From an uncultured Collinsella sp. (lineage in GTDB: Bacteria; Actinomycetota; Coriobacteriia; Coriobacteriales; Coriobacteriaceae): 57,634 nucleotides of DNA. The translations under genes and the position numbers were made by a program. The DNA lies in assembly GCA_900541055.1 (NCBI GenBank), contig UQHZ01000012.1, forward strand, positions 1 to 57,634, read 5' to 3'. The notes below the pieces were generated by a model. It saw nothing but the letters and a program-made list of their open reading frames with translations, did not search any database and had not been told where the DNA came from. Every line of letters starts with the position of its first letter. The stretch's first letter is position 1. Below, piece after piece: positions 16,614 through 25,635 of the stretch.

Positions 16614-17829
16614 GGGTATCGACCTCCTTCGCCGAGCCTCGGCCATCCGCGCCCGTCATAGCGCCGCTGCAAGAAGCGCCGCCCCGTTCGTCGGGTTCGC
16701 CTTCGCCCGATGCGCCTTCCTCCCGAAGCGCGCAGCTGAACGCCATCACAAGCCGGGCGTTCTCCTTGCGTGTGCGCACCGCGACGCGGCACCAGAAACG
16801 GGACAGTACCGAAAACGAGTCGCACGTGCGGACCAAAACCCCCTGTTTATACAGGCGCTCGGGGATGTCTTTCGCCGGCGTGCGGACTAAAAGGAAGTTC
16901 GCATCCGACGGCACGACGGAAAGCCCGAGCGAGGAGAGCTCGTGGGAAAGCCACGCTCGCTCGCCCGCCAATACATCGCGCGTGCGCGAGACGTATTCGA
17001 CGTCTTCCAGGGCGGCGATGCCCGCGGCCTCGGCGACCGAGGAGACGGGCCACGCCTGCCCCGCCCGGCGAATCCCCTCGATGAGTTGGGCGTTTCCGCT
17101 GATCAGATATCCCAACCGCAACCCCGCCATTCCGTAGAGCTTGGTGAACGCGGAGAGCACGGCCACATGGCGCGAACACGCGGCGCGTGCGGCCACGCTC
17201 CTTTCGCGGGCGTCGGGCGCAAATCCGAGGAAGCACTCGTCCACGACGAGCAGCGCGCCCGCCTGCTCGCAGCGGCAAGCCGCGGCATCGATCACGCGTG
17301 GGTCGACGAGGCGCCCCGTCGGGTTGTTCGGATTGCAGAGGTACGCCACGTCTCCCGGCCCCTCGATCGCGCGGGCGAAGGAGGCGGGCACGTCGAAGTC
17401 ATCCGCTTCGGAGAGCGGGAACTCCTGCACGCATGCGCCGTAGTACGATGCCGCCTCCGCATACTCAGAGAACGTCGGCGCGCACACGACGATGCGTTTC
17501 GGGCGCACCGCCGCAGCGAGCCGCCAGATGATGTCGGACGCGCCCGCGCCGCAGACGATAGTATCTTCGGGAATGCCCTGGGCGCGCGATAGGGCGCGAA
17601 CAAGGGCGAGGCTTTCCCTATCGGGGTAGGCGTCGATTCGAGAAAGCGCCTTGCAGGCTGCGGCGACAGCGCGCGGCGAGGGGCCTGCCGGATTCACGTT
17701 CACCGAGAAATCGATGAATTCGGAGGCGCCCCCTTCGCAAGCGATGCCAAGCGATTGCGCACTGCCCCCATGCGTACGGGCGCGCAGGATTCCCCCGGCA
17801 GCCCGGGACGCAGCGTGGTCTTCCCTCAT
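16606..17829 (-). CDS. cobD: L-threonine-O-3-phosphate decarboxylase
   Basis: A pyridoxal-phosphate enzyme making aminopropanol phosphate, the linker between corrin and nucleotide. It has 407 residues, about 40 more than Salmonella CobD owing to a Ser/Gly-rich tail. Motifs include IDFSVNVNPAGPS near residue 40, LCNPNNPTG (about 164-172), VVDECFLGF (about 195-203) and the PLP lysine in SAFTKLYGMAGLRLG (K230). The ATG at 17829 overlaps the cbiB stop (ATGA). No threonine kinase (pduX) gene is visible in the window, so the source of threonine phosphate is unknown. Confidence 0.93.
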   Translation of the reverse strand: MREDHAASRAAGGILRARTHGGSAQSLGIACEGGASEFIDFSVNVNPAGPSPRAVAAACKALSRIDAYPDRESLALVRALSRAQGIPEDTIVCGAGASDIIWRLAAAVRPKRIVVCAPTFSEYAEAASYYGACVQEFPLSEADDFDVPASFARAIEGPGDVAYLCNPNNPTGRLVDPRVIDAAACRCEQAGALLVVDECFLGFAPDARERSVAARAACSRHVAVLSAFTKLYGMAGLRLGYLISGNAQLIEGIRRAGQAWPVSSVAEAAGIAALEDVEYVSRTRDVLAGERAWLSHELSSLGLSVVPSDANFLLVRTPAKDIPERLYKQGVLVRTCDSFSVLSRFWCRVAVRTRKENARLVMAFSCALREEGASGEGEPDERGGASCSGAMTGADGRGSAKEVDTRG

Positions 17830-18800
17830 ACCATCGCCCCCACGGCGAGCACGACCGCCGCGCGCGCGGCGCCGAAGACGACGAGCGCGCATACGGACGC
17901 GGCGAGCATGAGCCTTGTCGCCCGGGCGATGTCGCCCCACTCGATTTCGCGGGACGCGTCGCCTATCGTCGGTTTCTCAACGAGCTTGCCGAAATACACC
18001 GCGGGTCCTGCCAGGCGCAGCCCGAGCGCGCCCGCGCACGCTGACTCGGTCTGCGCCGAGTTGGGGCTCGCATGGCGACGCCTGTCGCGGCGCCAGATGC
18101 GCGCCGCCCCGCACGCGTCGAGCCCGACGATCGGGCACACGGCGATCATGAGCAGGGCCGATAAGCGCGAGGGAATCCAGTTCACCGCATCGTCGAGGCG
18201 CGCCGAGGCGCAGCCGAAGTCGATGTAGCGCTCGTTTTTGTAGCCCACCATGCTGTCGAGCGTATTCACCGCCTTGTACGCCATGCCCAAGGGCGCACCC
18301 CCGATCATAAGGTAGAAAAGCGGCGCGATGACGCCGTCGCTCGCGTTCTCCGCCACCGTTTCCACGGCGGCGCGCGCGACGCCCCGCTCGTCGAGAACAG
18401 ACGTGTCGCGTCCCACGATGAGCCCGACGGCTTCGCGCGCCGCGACAAGGCCGCCCTTCGAGAACGCGCGGGCCACGGCCAGGCTCTGGCGGCGCAGCTC
18501 GCATGCCGCGAGAATCTGATAGCTCGCCCATGCCTCGGCCACGAAGCGCAAGCCGGAGTGAACCATGCCGCAAAGATGCAGGATTCCCCAGGTCAAAAGC
18601 CCACACGCAAGCGGAAGCGCCACGGCGAGCACAAGCCCTGCGGCGCGCGTGCCCACGGACGTTTGCGGGAATGCGCGCCGCAGGCGGCCTTCGGCCCACG
18701 TGATCGCGCGCCCCATGGCGACGACGGGATGGGGAAGCCAACGCGGGTCGCCGAAGGCAAGGTCGGCCGCGAACCCGGCGGCGACGGCAAGAATCGTCAT
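17826..18800 (-). CDS. cbiB: Adenosylcobinamide-phosphate synthase
   Basis: A membrane protein that joins adenosylcobyric acid to aminopropanol phosphate. It has 324 residues and several hydrophobic segments: the N-terminus, about 55-85, about 180-205 and the C-terminal 290-324. Family motifs are FGDPRWLPHPVVAMGR (about 15-30), ENASDGVIAPLFY, LGMAYKAVNTLDSMVGY and DDAVNWIPSR. The ATG at 18800 overlaps the preceding stop by one base. A longer upstream frame exists but lacks family likeness. Confidence 0.95.
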   Translation of the reverse strand: MTILAVAAGFAADLAFGDPRWLPHPVVAMGRAITWAEGRLRRAFPQTSVGTRAAGLVLAVALPLACGLLTWGILHLCGMVHSGLRFVAEAWASYQILAACELRRQSLAVARAFSKGGLVAAREAVGLIVGRDTSVLDERGVARAAVETVAENASDGVIAPLFYLMIGGAPLGMAYKAVNTLDSMVGYKNERYIDFGCASARLDDAVNWIPSRLSALLMIAVCPIVGLDACGAARIWRRDRRRHASPNSAQTESACAGALGLRLAGPAVYFGKLVEKPTIGDASREIEWGDIARATRLMLAASVCALVVFGAARAAVVLAVGAMV

Positions 18801-19801
18801 CACCGGGCATCGCCCCCCGAAGCGGGGCGAACGTCGCGAAGGCAGCGCCCATCCCAGGTGGCGGCCCATGCGCCGCCCGGCTCGGTATGCACGTCGAAGT
18901 ATTCCATTTTCGGGACAGCTAGCTCGGAGAGCAGCGCTTTCACGGTACCCGCGTGAACGACGAAAACGGCGCGCCCGCTCCCCTGGGCGCGCTCCGATTC
19001 GCACGCCTCCCGAAACGCCGCGACGACGCGGCCGGTGAAAACGCTCTTGCCCTCGCCATGCGGGCAGCGCGTCTCGCACCAGGAGTCTACCCAGGCGCGG
19101 TAGCGCGCATCCTCTTTAAGCTCGGCGGCGCTTCGCCCCTCGAAGTCGCCAAAATCCATCTCGCGCAGACCGGGGCACGCCATAAGCTCAGCGTTCGGGA
19201 AGAGGATGCGCGCCGTCTGGTCGGTGCGGGCCATGCCGCTTGTGATAACACGGAACACGTCACGATCGCACGCGAGATCGCGCAAAGCGCGCTCGCCCGC
19301 GCTCGACAGGGGCTCGTCGGTGCCCGCCCCGCTGTAGCGATGGTCTTCCGTGCCCGCCGTGGCACCATGGCGCACGAAGATGACTTCCAAAGGCGCGCCC
19401 GCGCCCAGCGTCCCTCGAGGCGCATCGGCAAGGTTTCCTTTGATGGCCTGGGGAATCCCGCACGTCATGCGCACGACGACGTCGGCGCGCGCAGCGAGCG
19501 CGCATCCCAGGCGCCCCGCGCGCTCGCGCCATTGGGCGTCTTCCGCACGCATGGGGACGACCCCCGAGCCGACCAAGGACAGAATCACTCCGTCGAAGCC
19601 GATCAGCCGCTCGAGCGCCCGGTCAGCGTCGAGCGCGCGTACGAGTTCCTCAGCACGGTACGCGACGTGGCCGGCAAAAGCCGCGGGCACGCCGCCCTCC
19701 GCTAGCTGCGCCGCGTCGACGAAATCGTCCGCCGCGAACCCGAGCTTTTCGCGCACGAAGGTCCTCTTCCCCGAATGCGCGCCACCTACCACGAGCATCA
19801 T
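18800..19801 (-). CDS. CobU-like domain fused to a CobC-type histidine phosphatase
   Basis: This 333-residue protein joins two nucleotide-loop functions. Residues about 1-150 resemble the adenosylcobinamide kinase/guanylyltransferase CobU (LVVGGAHSGKR; VGSGVVP; ARADVVVRMTCGIPQAIKG). Residues about 160-333 are a histidine phosphatase like alpha-ribazole phosphatase CobC (IFVRHGAT, YSGAGTDEPLS, VFVVHAGT). The CobU-like part has GK followed by Arg where the P-loop normally has Ser or Thr, and it lacks the stretch that carries the guanylylated histidine (RIxxHRxxR) seen in the separate CobU at 20562. The kinase half may therefore be inactive or altered. ATGATGA overlaps the cobS stop. Confidence 0.85.
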   Translation of the reverse strand: MMLVVGGAHSGKRTFVREKLGFAADDFVDAAQLAEGGVPAAFAGHVAYRAEELVRALDADRALERLIGFDGVILSLVGSGVVPMRAEDAQWRERAGRLGCALAARADVVVRMTCGIPQAIKGNLADAPRGTLGAGAPLEVIFVRHGATAGTEDHRYSGAGTDEPLSSAGERALRDLACDRDVFRVITSGMARTDQTARILFPNAELMACPGLREMDFGDFEGRSAAELKEDARYRAWVDSWCETRCPHGEGKSVFTGRVVAAFREACESERAQGSGRAVFVVHAGTVKALLSELAVPKMEYFDVHTEPGGAWAATWDGRCLRDVRPASGGDAR

Positions 19802-20565
19802 AGGAGCATGCCCCCCGCCACCAGCATGGCAAGCATCGCGAGCTCGGCCCATTGCAGAAACCATCCGGCCAAATCCCCCGTCACCCCGCCGAAGCGGGAC
19901 AGGGCAACATGGCGATACCACGCGAGCGCCAAAAGCCCCGCCACCGCCATAAGGGCGCCGACGGCCTGAGCGCACGCGACCATCCCTGCAGCCGAAGCCG
20001 CAGCAAAAGCGCAAAGCGGCACGACGATCGCCGCGCGCTTCTTCGAAGGCGAGAGCCCCGCGGCCATGCCGTCCGCCCGCGCGGCAGGCCAGCATTCAAC
20101 GGCGAGCCCCGAAAGCGCGCGGGAGAACACGAGCGAGCACAGAAGCGCGAGGAACGCCCCCGCCGTAAGCGGCAGCGCGGTGAACAGGGAAAACTGCAGA
20201 ATAAGGTACACGACAACACCGATGACCCCGAAGGCGCCCGCCCGCGGGTCGTGCATGATCTCGAGCTTTCGCTCGCGCGGGGCCCAACTTGCAAGCGCAT
20301 CGGAGGTGTCGCAGAGCCCGTCTAGGTGGATGCCTCCCGTCACCGCCACAGGCAGCGCCACGAGCACGGCCGCGACGATGGTCGCGGGCACGCCGAGCAG
20401 GTTCGCCACGTGCCCCCACGCCGTCATGAGGAAGCCTTCCGCAAGGCCCACCAGGGGAAACGCGGCAAGCGCATGGGTTGATCCGAAATCGGTCCAGGCC
20501 GATTTCGGGACGGGGATGCGCGAGAACGTTCCGAACGCCGCGCCGATTGCCTCTGCTATCTTCAC
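19798..20565 (-). CDS. cobS: Adenosylcobinamide-GDP ribazoletransferase (cobalamin synthase)
   Basis: The membrane enzyme that joins adenosylcobinamide-GDP to alpha-ribazole (or its phosphate). It has 255 residues with about six hydrophobic segments. Family motifs are TFSRIPVP near residues 13-20, GGIHLDGLCDTSDALAS (about 76-92), the MHDPRAGAFGVIG loop and FGGVTGDLAG near the C-terminus. The start is GTG at 20565, overlapping the cobU stop as GTGA; upstream in-frame sequence is unlike the family. Confidence 0.93.
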   Translation of the reverse strand: MKIAEAIGAAFGTFSRIPVPKSAWTDFGSTHALAAFPLVGLAEGFLMTAWGHVANLLGVPATIVAAVLVALPVAVTGGIHLDGLCDTSDALASWAPRERKLEIMHDPRAGAFGVIGVVVYLILQFSLFTALPLTAGAFLALLCSLVFSRALSGLAVECWPAARADGMAAGLSPSKKRAAIVVPLCAFAAASAAGMVACAQAVGALMAVAGLLALAWYRHVALSRFGGVTGDLAGWFLQWAELAMLAMLVAGGMLL

Positions 20566-21110
20566 CTTGTAGGCCCTTCGCCTTTCATCCACACGGGAAT
20601 CCCGCACACCACTTCGACTGCGCGGTCGGCCAGCGCCGCCACGCCCGCGTTCACGCGCGCAAGCGCGCGCCTCCATGCCTCGGTCCCCTCATCGTAGCGC
20701 ATCCCATCGGCGAACACGTCGACGGAGACCACCACCGTATACGCAGCGGCCTGAGCGAGCCGTTCGATGCCTCCGAGCACCTCGCGCGCCGCAGCGTCGG
20801 GGTCACGTGGGGACAAGCCGCCTTCCGCGAAAAGCTCGTTCGCAACCAGGTTGCCCACGTCCTCCAAAAGAAGCGTGCAGCCGCGCGGAAGCCCGGACAC
20901 TGCGGCGCCCACGTCACGCGTGCGCTCGAGGGTGGAAAACCCCTTGCCCTCGCGCAGCGCCCGATGGCGCGCGATGCGGCGGGCGCCCTCTTCCCCGAAG
21001 GGCTCCATCGTTGCCAGGTACACGCGGGGTCCGTCGTGCCCGAGGCACAGGGACTCGGCGTAGGCGCTCTTGCCGCTCGCGGCGGCGCCGATGACGAGCG
21101 TTACCGTCAT
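20562..21110 (-). CDS. cobU: Adenosylcobinamide kinase / adenosylcobinamide-phosphate guanylyltransferase
   Basis: Phosphorylates adenosylcobinamide and then attaches GMP. It has 182 residues, the usual size. The P-loop GAAASGKS is at 8-15, YLATMEPFGEE follows, and RIARHRALR carries the histidine expected to hold GMP. The C-terminus has AVEVVCGIPVWMKG. This is the complete copy; a second CobU-like domain without these features is fused to CobC at 18800-19801. The start overlaps the cobT stop by four bases (ATGA). Confidence 0.93.
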   Translation of the reverse strand: MTVTLVIGAAASGKSAYAESLCLGHDGPRVYLATMEPFGEEGARRIARHRALREGKGFSTLERTRDVGAAVSGLPRGCTLLLEDVGNLVANELFAEGGLSPRDPDAAAREVLGGIERLAQAAAYTVVVSVDVFADGMRYDEGTEAWRRALARVNAGVAALADRAVEVVCGIPVWMKGEGPTR

Positions 21111-22249
21111 TTCCCGGCCTCGAAATGCTCGTAAGCAGCCATGCCAGTCGCCGTGAACGTCTTCCCATCCCGGTACACGCGCAGCGCCGAATCCAGAAGG
21201 GGCAGATACGCCATGGCGCCCGCGCCCTCGCCCAAGTGCATGCCTGCGTCGAGGGGTGCCTTTATGCCGAGCTCGCGAAGGAGCTCCTGGCTTGCGGGTT
21301 CGCTTGATGTGTGGGTGCCCACGAGGTAACCCAAGGCGTTGGGGCACAGGCGCGCCGCGCACAGGGCCGCCGTGCAGGATATGACCCCGTCGAGGAGCGC
21401 CGGCGCCTTCGAGGCCGCGGCCCCCAGGTAGAAACCGCACATCGCCGCGATGTCGAAGCCGCCCACCTTCGAGAGCACGTCGATCGGGTCGGCGGGATCG
21501 GGCGAGTTCGCGTCGATAGCGCGCTCGACCACGTCGCGCTTGCGCGCGAGCGAGGCGTCCGAGAGCCCCGCGCCGCGCCCGACGAGACTCCGCGCGTCCG
21601 TCCGGAGGAGCACTGCGGCCACCGCCGCCGAGGTGGTCGTGTTGCCGATGCCCATCTCGCCCGCGGCGAGAAGGCGCACGCCGGCGCGGGCAAGCCCGCA
21701 CGCGACGGCGATTCCGACCTCGATCGCGCGCACGGCCCCATCGCGAGACATAGCGGGGCCGTACGCGATGTTGCCGCTCCCCCGCCGCACGTTCGCGCGC
21801 ACCATGCGCGCGTCTTCTATGCCCCAGGCCATACCCACGTCGACGGGCACGACCTCGGCACCCGCGAACGCCGCCATGCGGCAGGCGCTCGTGGCCCCCT
21901 CGCACATGTTGCGCGCGACGACTCGCGTCACGTCTTGCCCGCTTTGCGACACGCCTTCGGCAACGACCCCGTTGTCGGAGAAGAATACCGCGAGCGCACG
22001 GGGAAACTCGACCACCTCGGCGCTCCCCTGAGCTGCGGCGATACACGCGACGGCGTCTTCAAAGTCGCCCAATCCCCCCAAGGGGTGCGCGATGGAGTCC
22101 CACGCGGCGTACGCGGCGGCGCGGGCGCACTCGTCTGCGGGCGCAATCCGGGAGAGCGCGGCTTCGAGCACGGCGCCCGGCGCCGACGAGAACGCGCGCT
22201 CGACTTCCTCGCGGATGCAGGCAAGCGCGGTTTCGGTTGCTTCAGCCAT
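21107..22249 (-). CDS. cobT: Nicotinate-nucleotide--dimethylbenzimidazole phosphoribosyltransferase
   Basis: Makes the alpha-ribazole phosphate of the lower ligand. It has 380 residues. Family motifs are FFSDNGVVAEGVS (about 89-101), AAGEMGIGNTTTSAA (about 195-209), GFDIAAMCGFYLGAA and the C-terminal HLGEGAGA with the catalytic glutamate at about 341. The ATG at 22249 follows GAGAGGAGACGGC and overlaps the cbiA stop by eight bases. No bluB or bza genes for making a benzimidazole are visible in the window, so the lower base may be scavenged or made elsewhere. Confidence 0.95.
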   Translation of the reverse strand: MAEATETALACIREEVERAFSSAPGAVLEAALSRIAPADECARAAAYAAWDSIAHPLGGLGDFEDAVACIAAAQGSAEVVEFPRALAVFFSDNGVVAEGVSQSGQDVTRVVARNMCEGATSACRMAAFAGAEVVPVDVGMAWGIEDARMVRANVRRGSGNIAYGPAMSRDGAVRAIEVGIAVACGLARAGVRLLAAGEMGIGNTTTSAAVAAVLLRTDARSLVGRGAGLSDASLARKRDVVERAIDANSPDPADPIDVLSKVGGFDIAAMCGFYLGAAASKAPALLDGVISCTAALCAARLCPNALGYLVGTHTSSEPASQELLRELGIKAPLDAGMHLGEGAGAMAYLPLLDSALRVYRDGKTFTATGMAAYEHFEAGK

Positions 22250-23624
22250 GCCGTCTCCTCTCTGCGAACGACGCTGCGGCAGACGCGAACGCGCGCGCAA
22301 CGTCGGGGTTCGCAGGATAGTACACATGCGGGAAGCCCGCAACCAGGGACGGGGTGGTCGTCATGCACGGCCAGCCCTTGTCGCGCCGGGGCTTCTGCGC
22401 CCAGAAGTCGCCGCCCGGGCAGGTGGACTGCCAGTAGTGGAACTCGTGCGCGCGGATGCGTGTGCCGCGCGGCCCGTAGAGCCCGTCGCGTTGAGAAGTG
22501 AGCTCCACGTACCCGAAATGGAACAGCCTTCCCCCGTTCTCGCTTACGCCCTCAAGGGCGCCCGCAACAGGCCAGCGCCGCCCCTCGCTATCGGCGATTT
22601 CGCGCTGCAGATACAGAAACCCACCGCATTCGGCGACCGTCGGCATGCCAGATTCCACCGCGCGCCGCACCGCCTCGCGCATCGGCGCGTTCTCGGAGAG
22701 CTGCCGCGCATGGAGCTCCGGGTAGCCGCCCCCCAGATAGAGGGCGCTTGTCCCCCGGGGCAACTCGCTATCACACAGGGAGCTGAAAAAGGCCAGCTCG
22801 CAACCCAGGTCCTCGAGCGCGCGCAGGTTCTCCTCGTAGTAAAACGAGAACGCCTCGTCACGCGCGACGGCGACGATGGGCCGCGCTCCCGCGATCGGCT
22901 CCAACCGATAAGGTTCCTCGCAGATATCGGGTGCCGTCGCCGCTATTTCAAGCAAGCGGTCGACGTTGACGCTCTTTTCCACCAGCTCGGCCATCTTGTC
23001 GATGCGCGCGGAGAGCTGCTTGACTTCGTCGGCGGTCACAAGCCCCAGATGCCGGCTTTCGAGCGAGAACGCCTCGTCGGCGGGAATATTACCCAAAACC
23101 GCGACGCCCGTGTGCTTCTCGATCGCAGGCGCCGCGTAGGCGCAGGCAGCGGCGCTCGTCTTGTTCAGCACGACGCCGCGCACGTTCGCACAAGGCAGGA
23201 ACTCGGCGATGCCGCGGATTACGGCGGCGAGCGATAAAGACGCCCCGCGCCCGTTCACCACTAAAACGACCGGCGTTTCCGTGTCGCGCGCAACCTGGTA
23301 GCTGCTCGCGTCGGCCACGCCGGGCGCCATGCCGTCGTAGAAGCCCATGACCCCCTCGAGCACCGCGACATCCGCGCCCGCGGCGCCGCGTGCGAGCAGG
23401 GCGCGCAGCGTCGGGGCGTCGGTGAAGAAGCCGTCTAAGTTGCCCGAGCGCGCACCCACGACGCGGCGATGAAAGAGCGGGTCAATGTAGTCGGGGCCGC
23501 ATTTGAAGGCCGCGCATGCAAGGCCGCGGCGCGCGAACGCGCGCAGGAGCGCGCACGTTACGACCGTCTTGCCGCTCCCACTCGAGGGCGCAGCGACCAT
23601 GAAGCGCGGGATGGACGTGCTCAC
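22242..23624 (-). CDS. cbiA: Cobyrinic acid a,c-diamide synthase
   Basis: Amidates side chains a and c of cobyrinic acid with glutamine and ATP. It has 460 residues. The N-terminal ATPase domain has VAAPSSGSGKTVVTCALL (about 10-27) and FKCGPDYIDPLFH. The C-terminal amidotransferase has YLGGGYPELHA and the nucleophile cysteine in TVAECGGFLYLQ. The start is GTG at 23624, giving VSTSIPRFMVAAPSSG and a GTGA overlap with the cbiET stop. It is well placed in the operon between cbiET and cobT. Confidence 0.95.
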   Translation of the reverse strand: MSTSIPRFMVAAPSSGSGKTVVTCALLRAFARRGLACAAFKCGPDYIDPLFHRRVVGARSGNLDGFFTDAPTLRALLARGAAGADVAVLEGVMGFYDGMAPGVADASSYQVARDTETPVVLVVNGRGASLSLAAVIRGIAEFLPCANVRGVVLNKTSAAACAYAAPAIEKHTGVAVLGNIPADEAFSLESRHLGLVTADEVKQLSARIDKMAELVEKSVNVDRLLEIAATAPDICEEPYRLEPIAGARPIVAVARDEAFSFYYEENLRALEDLGCELAFFSSLCDSELPRGTSALYLGGGYPELHARQLSENAPMREAVRRAVESGMPTVAECGGFLYLQREIADSEGRRWPVAGALEGVSENGGRLFHFGYVELTSQRDGLYGPRGTRIRAHEFHYWQSTCPGGDFWAQKPRRDKGWPCMTTTPSLVAGFPHVYYPANPDVARAFASAAASFAERRRHG

Positions 23625-24901
23625 CGGGCGCCGCCTTCCCCACCTGCACCACGCGCGCTGACGAGGAACACGGGGTTTTGCGCCTTCATAAGATGGTGCG
23701 AGCCTACAGCCTCGGCGCGGGCGGCCGACACCTGGCACGCCTCGAACCCCTTAAAGCGCGAACCCGAGAGGAGCGCGCACGCCTCGGTGAGCGTCTCAAC
23801 AGTGACGCATGGCACGCACAGGCGAACCTGCGAGTTCTTCTCGAGCGCTGCCTCCACGATGGAGGGAAGCTCGCCCGCGCTCCCGCCGACGAACACAGCG
23901 TCGGGAACGGGCAGTTTCGCGAGCGCTTCGGGGGCGACACCGGGGACCGCATGCACGTTGCCGCACCCGAATGCATCCGCGTTCTCTCGGATGAGCCGCA
24001 CGCCGGCCGCGTTGCGCTCGACCGCCCATACCGACCCCGCTCGCGCGACGAGCGCCGCCTCGATCGACACGCTCCCCGTGCCGGCTCCGACGTCCCACAC
24101 GGTGTCGGTAGCGGTAAGGCGCAGCTTCGCGAGCGCGACTGCGCGCACCTCCTGCTTGGTCATGGGAACGTCGCCGCGGATGAAGAGCTCGTCGGGAATG
24201 CCCGAGGAAGCGTACGGCCAGCGGGAACTCGCGGCGCGGGATGCGCTAGAGCCCACAGGCGACCCGGCGCCGCCTGCGAACTCGATAAGCATCACGTTCA
24301 AGTCGTTAAACGTCTGACCTGCGATTTCACTTGCGGTCGCACAGGTGATGCGCTCGTCGGGGTACGACAGGCGCTCGGCCACCGTCACGCGCGCGTCCCC
24401 GAAGCCCGCTTGCACAAGCTCGCACGAAAGCCGCGAGGGGTCTTCCCCGCCCGACGTGGCGAGGAAGAGCTCACCCGCGCGCTCGGCCTCGGCCACGATG
24501 TCGCACGCCACGCCGTGAGCGCTCGCGAAGCGCCAATCCTGCCATGGACGCGCGAGACGCGCAGCGAGATACGACGCTGAGCTTATGCCGGGAATGACGC
24601 GCACGTCCACCTGCGCGTCGCCGGAGAGCGCCTCCACCAGGCGGCGCGCGCCGCTGAACAGCCCCACATCGCCCGTCATCACGACCACGGCGCGCCGCCA
24701 CGACGCCGCATCGGTGAGCGCGGCGACGATGTCCGCCGTCTTCACGAGCTCGCATCTCACCACGTCGGGCGGCACGTCGATGCCGGCAAGCGCGCGATGA
24801 GCGCCGATGACCACGTCGGCGATGTCGATCGCGTCGAGCGCCGCGCGCGAGAGCAAGTCGGGGTTTCCGGGCCCCGCCCCGATGATCGTTACCTTTCGCA
24901 T
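23621..24901 (-). CDS. cbiET: Bifunctional cobalt-precorrin-7 C5-methyltransferase / C15-methyltransferase (decarboxylating)
   Basis: Methylates C5 and C15 and removes a carboxyl group from ring C. The 426-residue protein is the common CbiE-CbiT fusion. CbiE (about 1-210) has VTIIGAGPGNPDLLS at its start and VMTGDVGLFSG. CbiT (about 240-426) has LFIRGDVPMTKQEVRA and the SAM-binding VWDVGAGTGSVSIEAAL. The ATG at 24901 has GGGAGA upstream and overlaps cbiH by 13 bases. Confidence 0.95.
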   Translation of the reverse strand: MRKVTIIGAGPGNPDLLSRAALDAIDIADVVIGAHRALAGIDVPPDVVRCELVKTADIVAALTDAASWRRAVVVMTGDVGLFSGARRLVEALSGDAQVDVRVIPGISSASYLAARLARPWQDWRFASAHGVACDIVAEAERAGELFLATSGGEDPSRLSCELVQAGFGDARVTVAERLSYPDERITCATASEIAGQTFNDLNVMLIEFAGGAGSPVGSSASRAASSRWPYASSGIPDELFIRGDVPMTKQEVRAVALAKLRLTATDTVWDVGAGTGSVSIEAALVARAGSVWAVERNAAGVRLIRENADAFGCGNVHAVPGVAPEALAKLPVPDAVFVGGSAGELPSIVEAALEKNSQVRLCVPCVTVETLTEACALLSGSRFKGFEACQVSAARAEAVGSHHLMKAQNPVFLVSARGAGGEGGAR

Positions 24902-25635
24902 GGAATCTCCCGATACCCGCGCGGCGTGACCATACGGCCACCTACGAGCTTCGTGTCCGCGTTGCCGACGAACACGGTGGTGAACATGTCGGCGTCGATC
25001 TCCCCCAGCTCAGAGAGCCTGCACATGCCCGACTGCTGCCCCTCGCGCCCGATGTTGCGTACCCAGCCGCAGAGCGTGTCGGGGGCCTTCCATTCGAGCA
25101 TAATCTTCGCCGCGCGCGAGAGCCTGTCGGCGCGCTTTCTACTGCGCGGGTTGTACAAACAGATGCAGAAGTCGGCGCTCGCGACGGCGGCGAGCCTGCG
25201 CTCGATGACCTCCCACGGCGTGAGCAGGTCGGAGAGCGACACGACCGCGAAGTCGTGGGCAAGCGGGGCGCCGAGCACCGCCGACCCGCTCTGAGCCGCG
25301 GTGGCCCCGGCGATAACTTCCACGTCTACATCGGGGTAGTCCTCCGCAAGCTCCAGCACGGGGCTCGCCATGCCGTACACGCCCGCGTCACCGCTGCACA
25401 CGAGCGCCACGGCTTCTCCGCTCTGCGCGCGCGAAAGCGCCAGGCGGCACCGTTCGACCTCGTGCATCATCGGCGTCGCGAGATGCGCCGCGTCGGGCAC
25501 GGCGGCGAGCGCGAGCTCCACGTATTTCGTATACCCCACAACGATGTCGGCCGCCTCGAGCGCGCGCCGAGCCGCAATCGTCATGCCGTCGGGGCCGCCC
25601 GGGCCGATCCCCACCACGAAGAGCTTTCCCATCAC
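24889..25635 (-). CDS. cbiH: Cobalt-precorrin-3 C17-methyltransferase
   Basis: Adds a methyl group at C17 and drives ring contraction with delta-lactone formation. It has 248 residues. The N-terminal LFVVGIGPGGPDGMT (about 5-19), IVVGYTKYVEL, VCSGDAGVYGMASPVLEL and IAGATAAQSGSAVLGAPL are typical of CobJ/CbiH. FCICLYNPRSRKR and the TTVFVGN block near the end also fit. Two adjacent ATG codons (25635 and 25632) overlap the cbiG stop; either may serve. Confidence 0.95.
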   Translation of the reverse strand: MMGKLFVVGIGPGGPDGMTIAARRALEAADIVVGYTKYVELALAAVPDAAHLATPMMHEVERCRLALSRAQSGEAVALVCSGDAGVYGMASPVLELAEDYPDVDVEVIAGATAAQSGSAVLGAPLAHDFAVVSLSDLLTPWEVIERRLAAVASADFCICLYNPRSRKRADRLSRAAKIMLEWKAPDTLCGWVRNIGREGQQSGMCRLSELGEIDADMFTTVFVGNADTKLVGGRMVTPRGYREIPCER

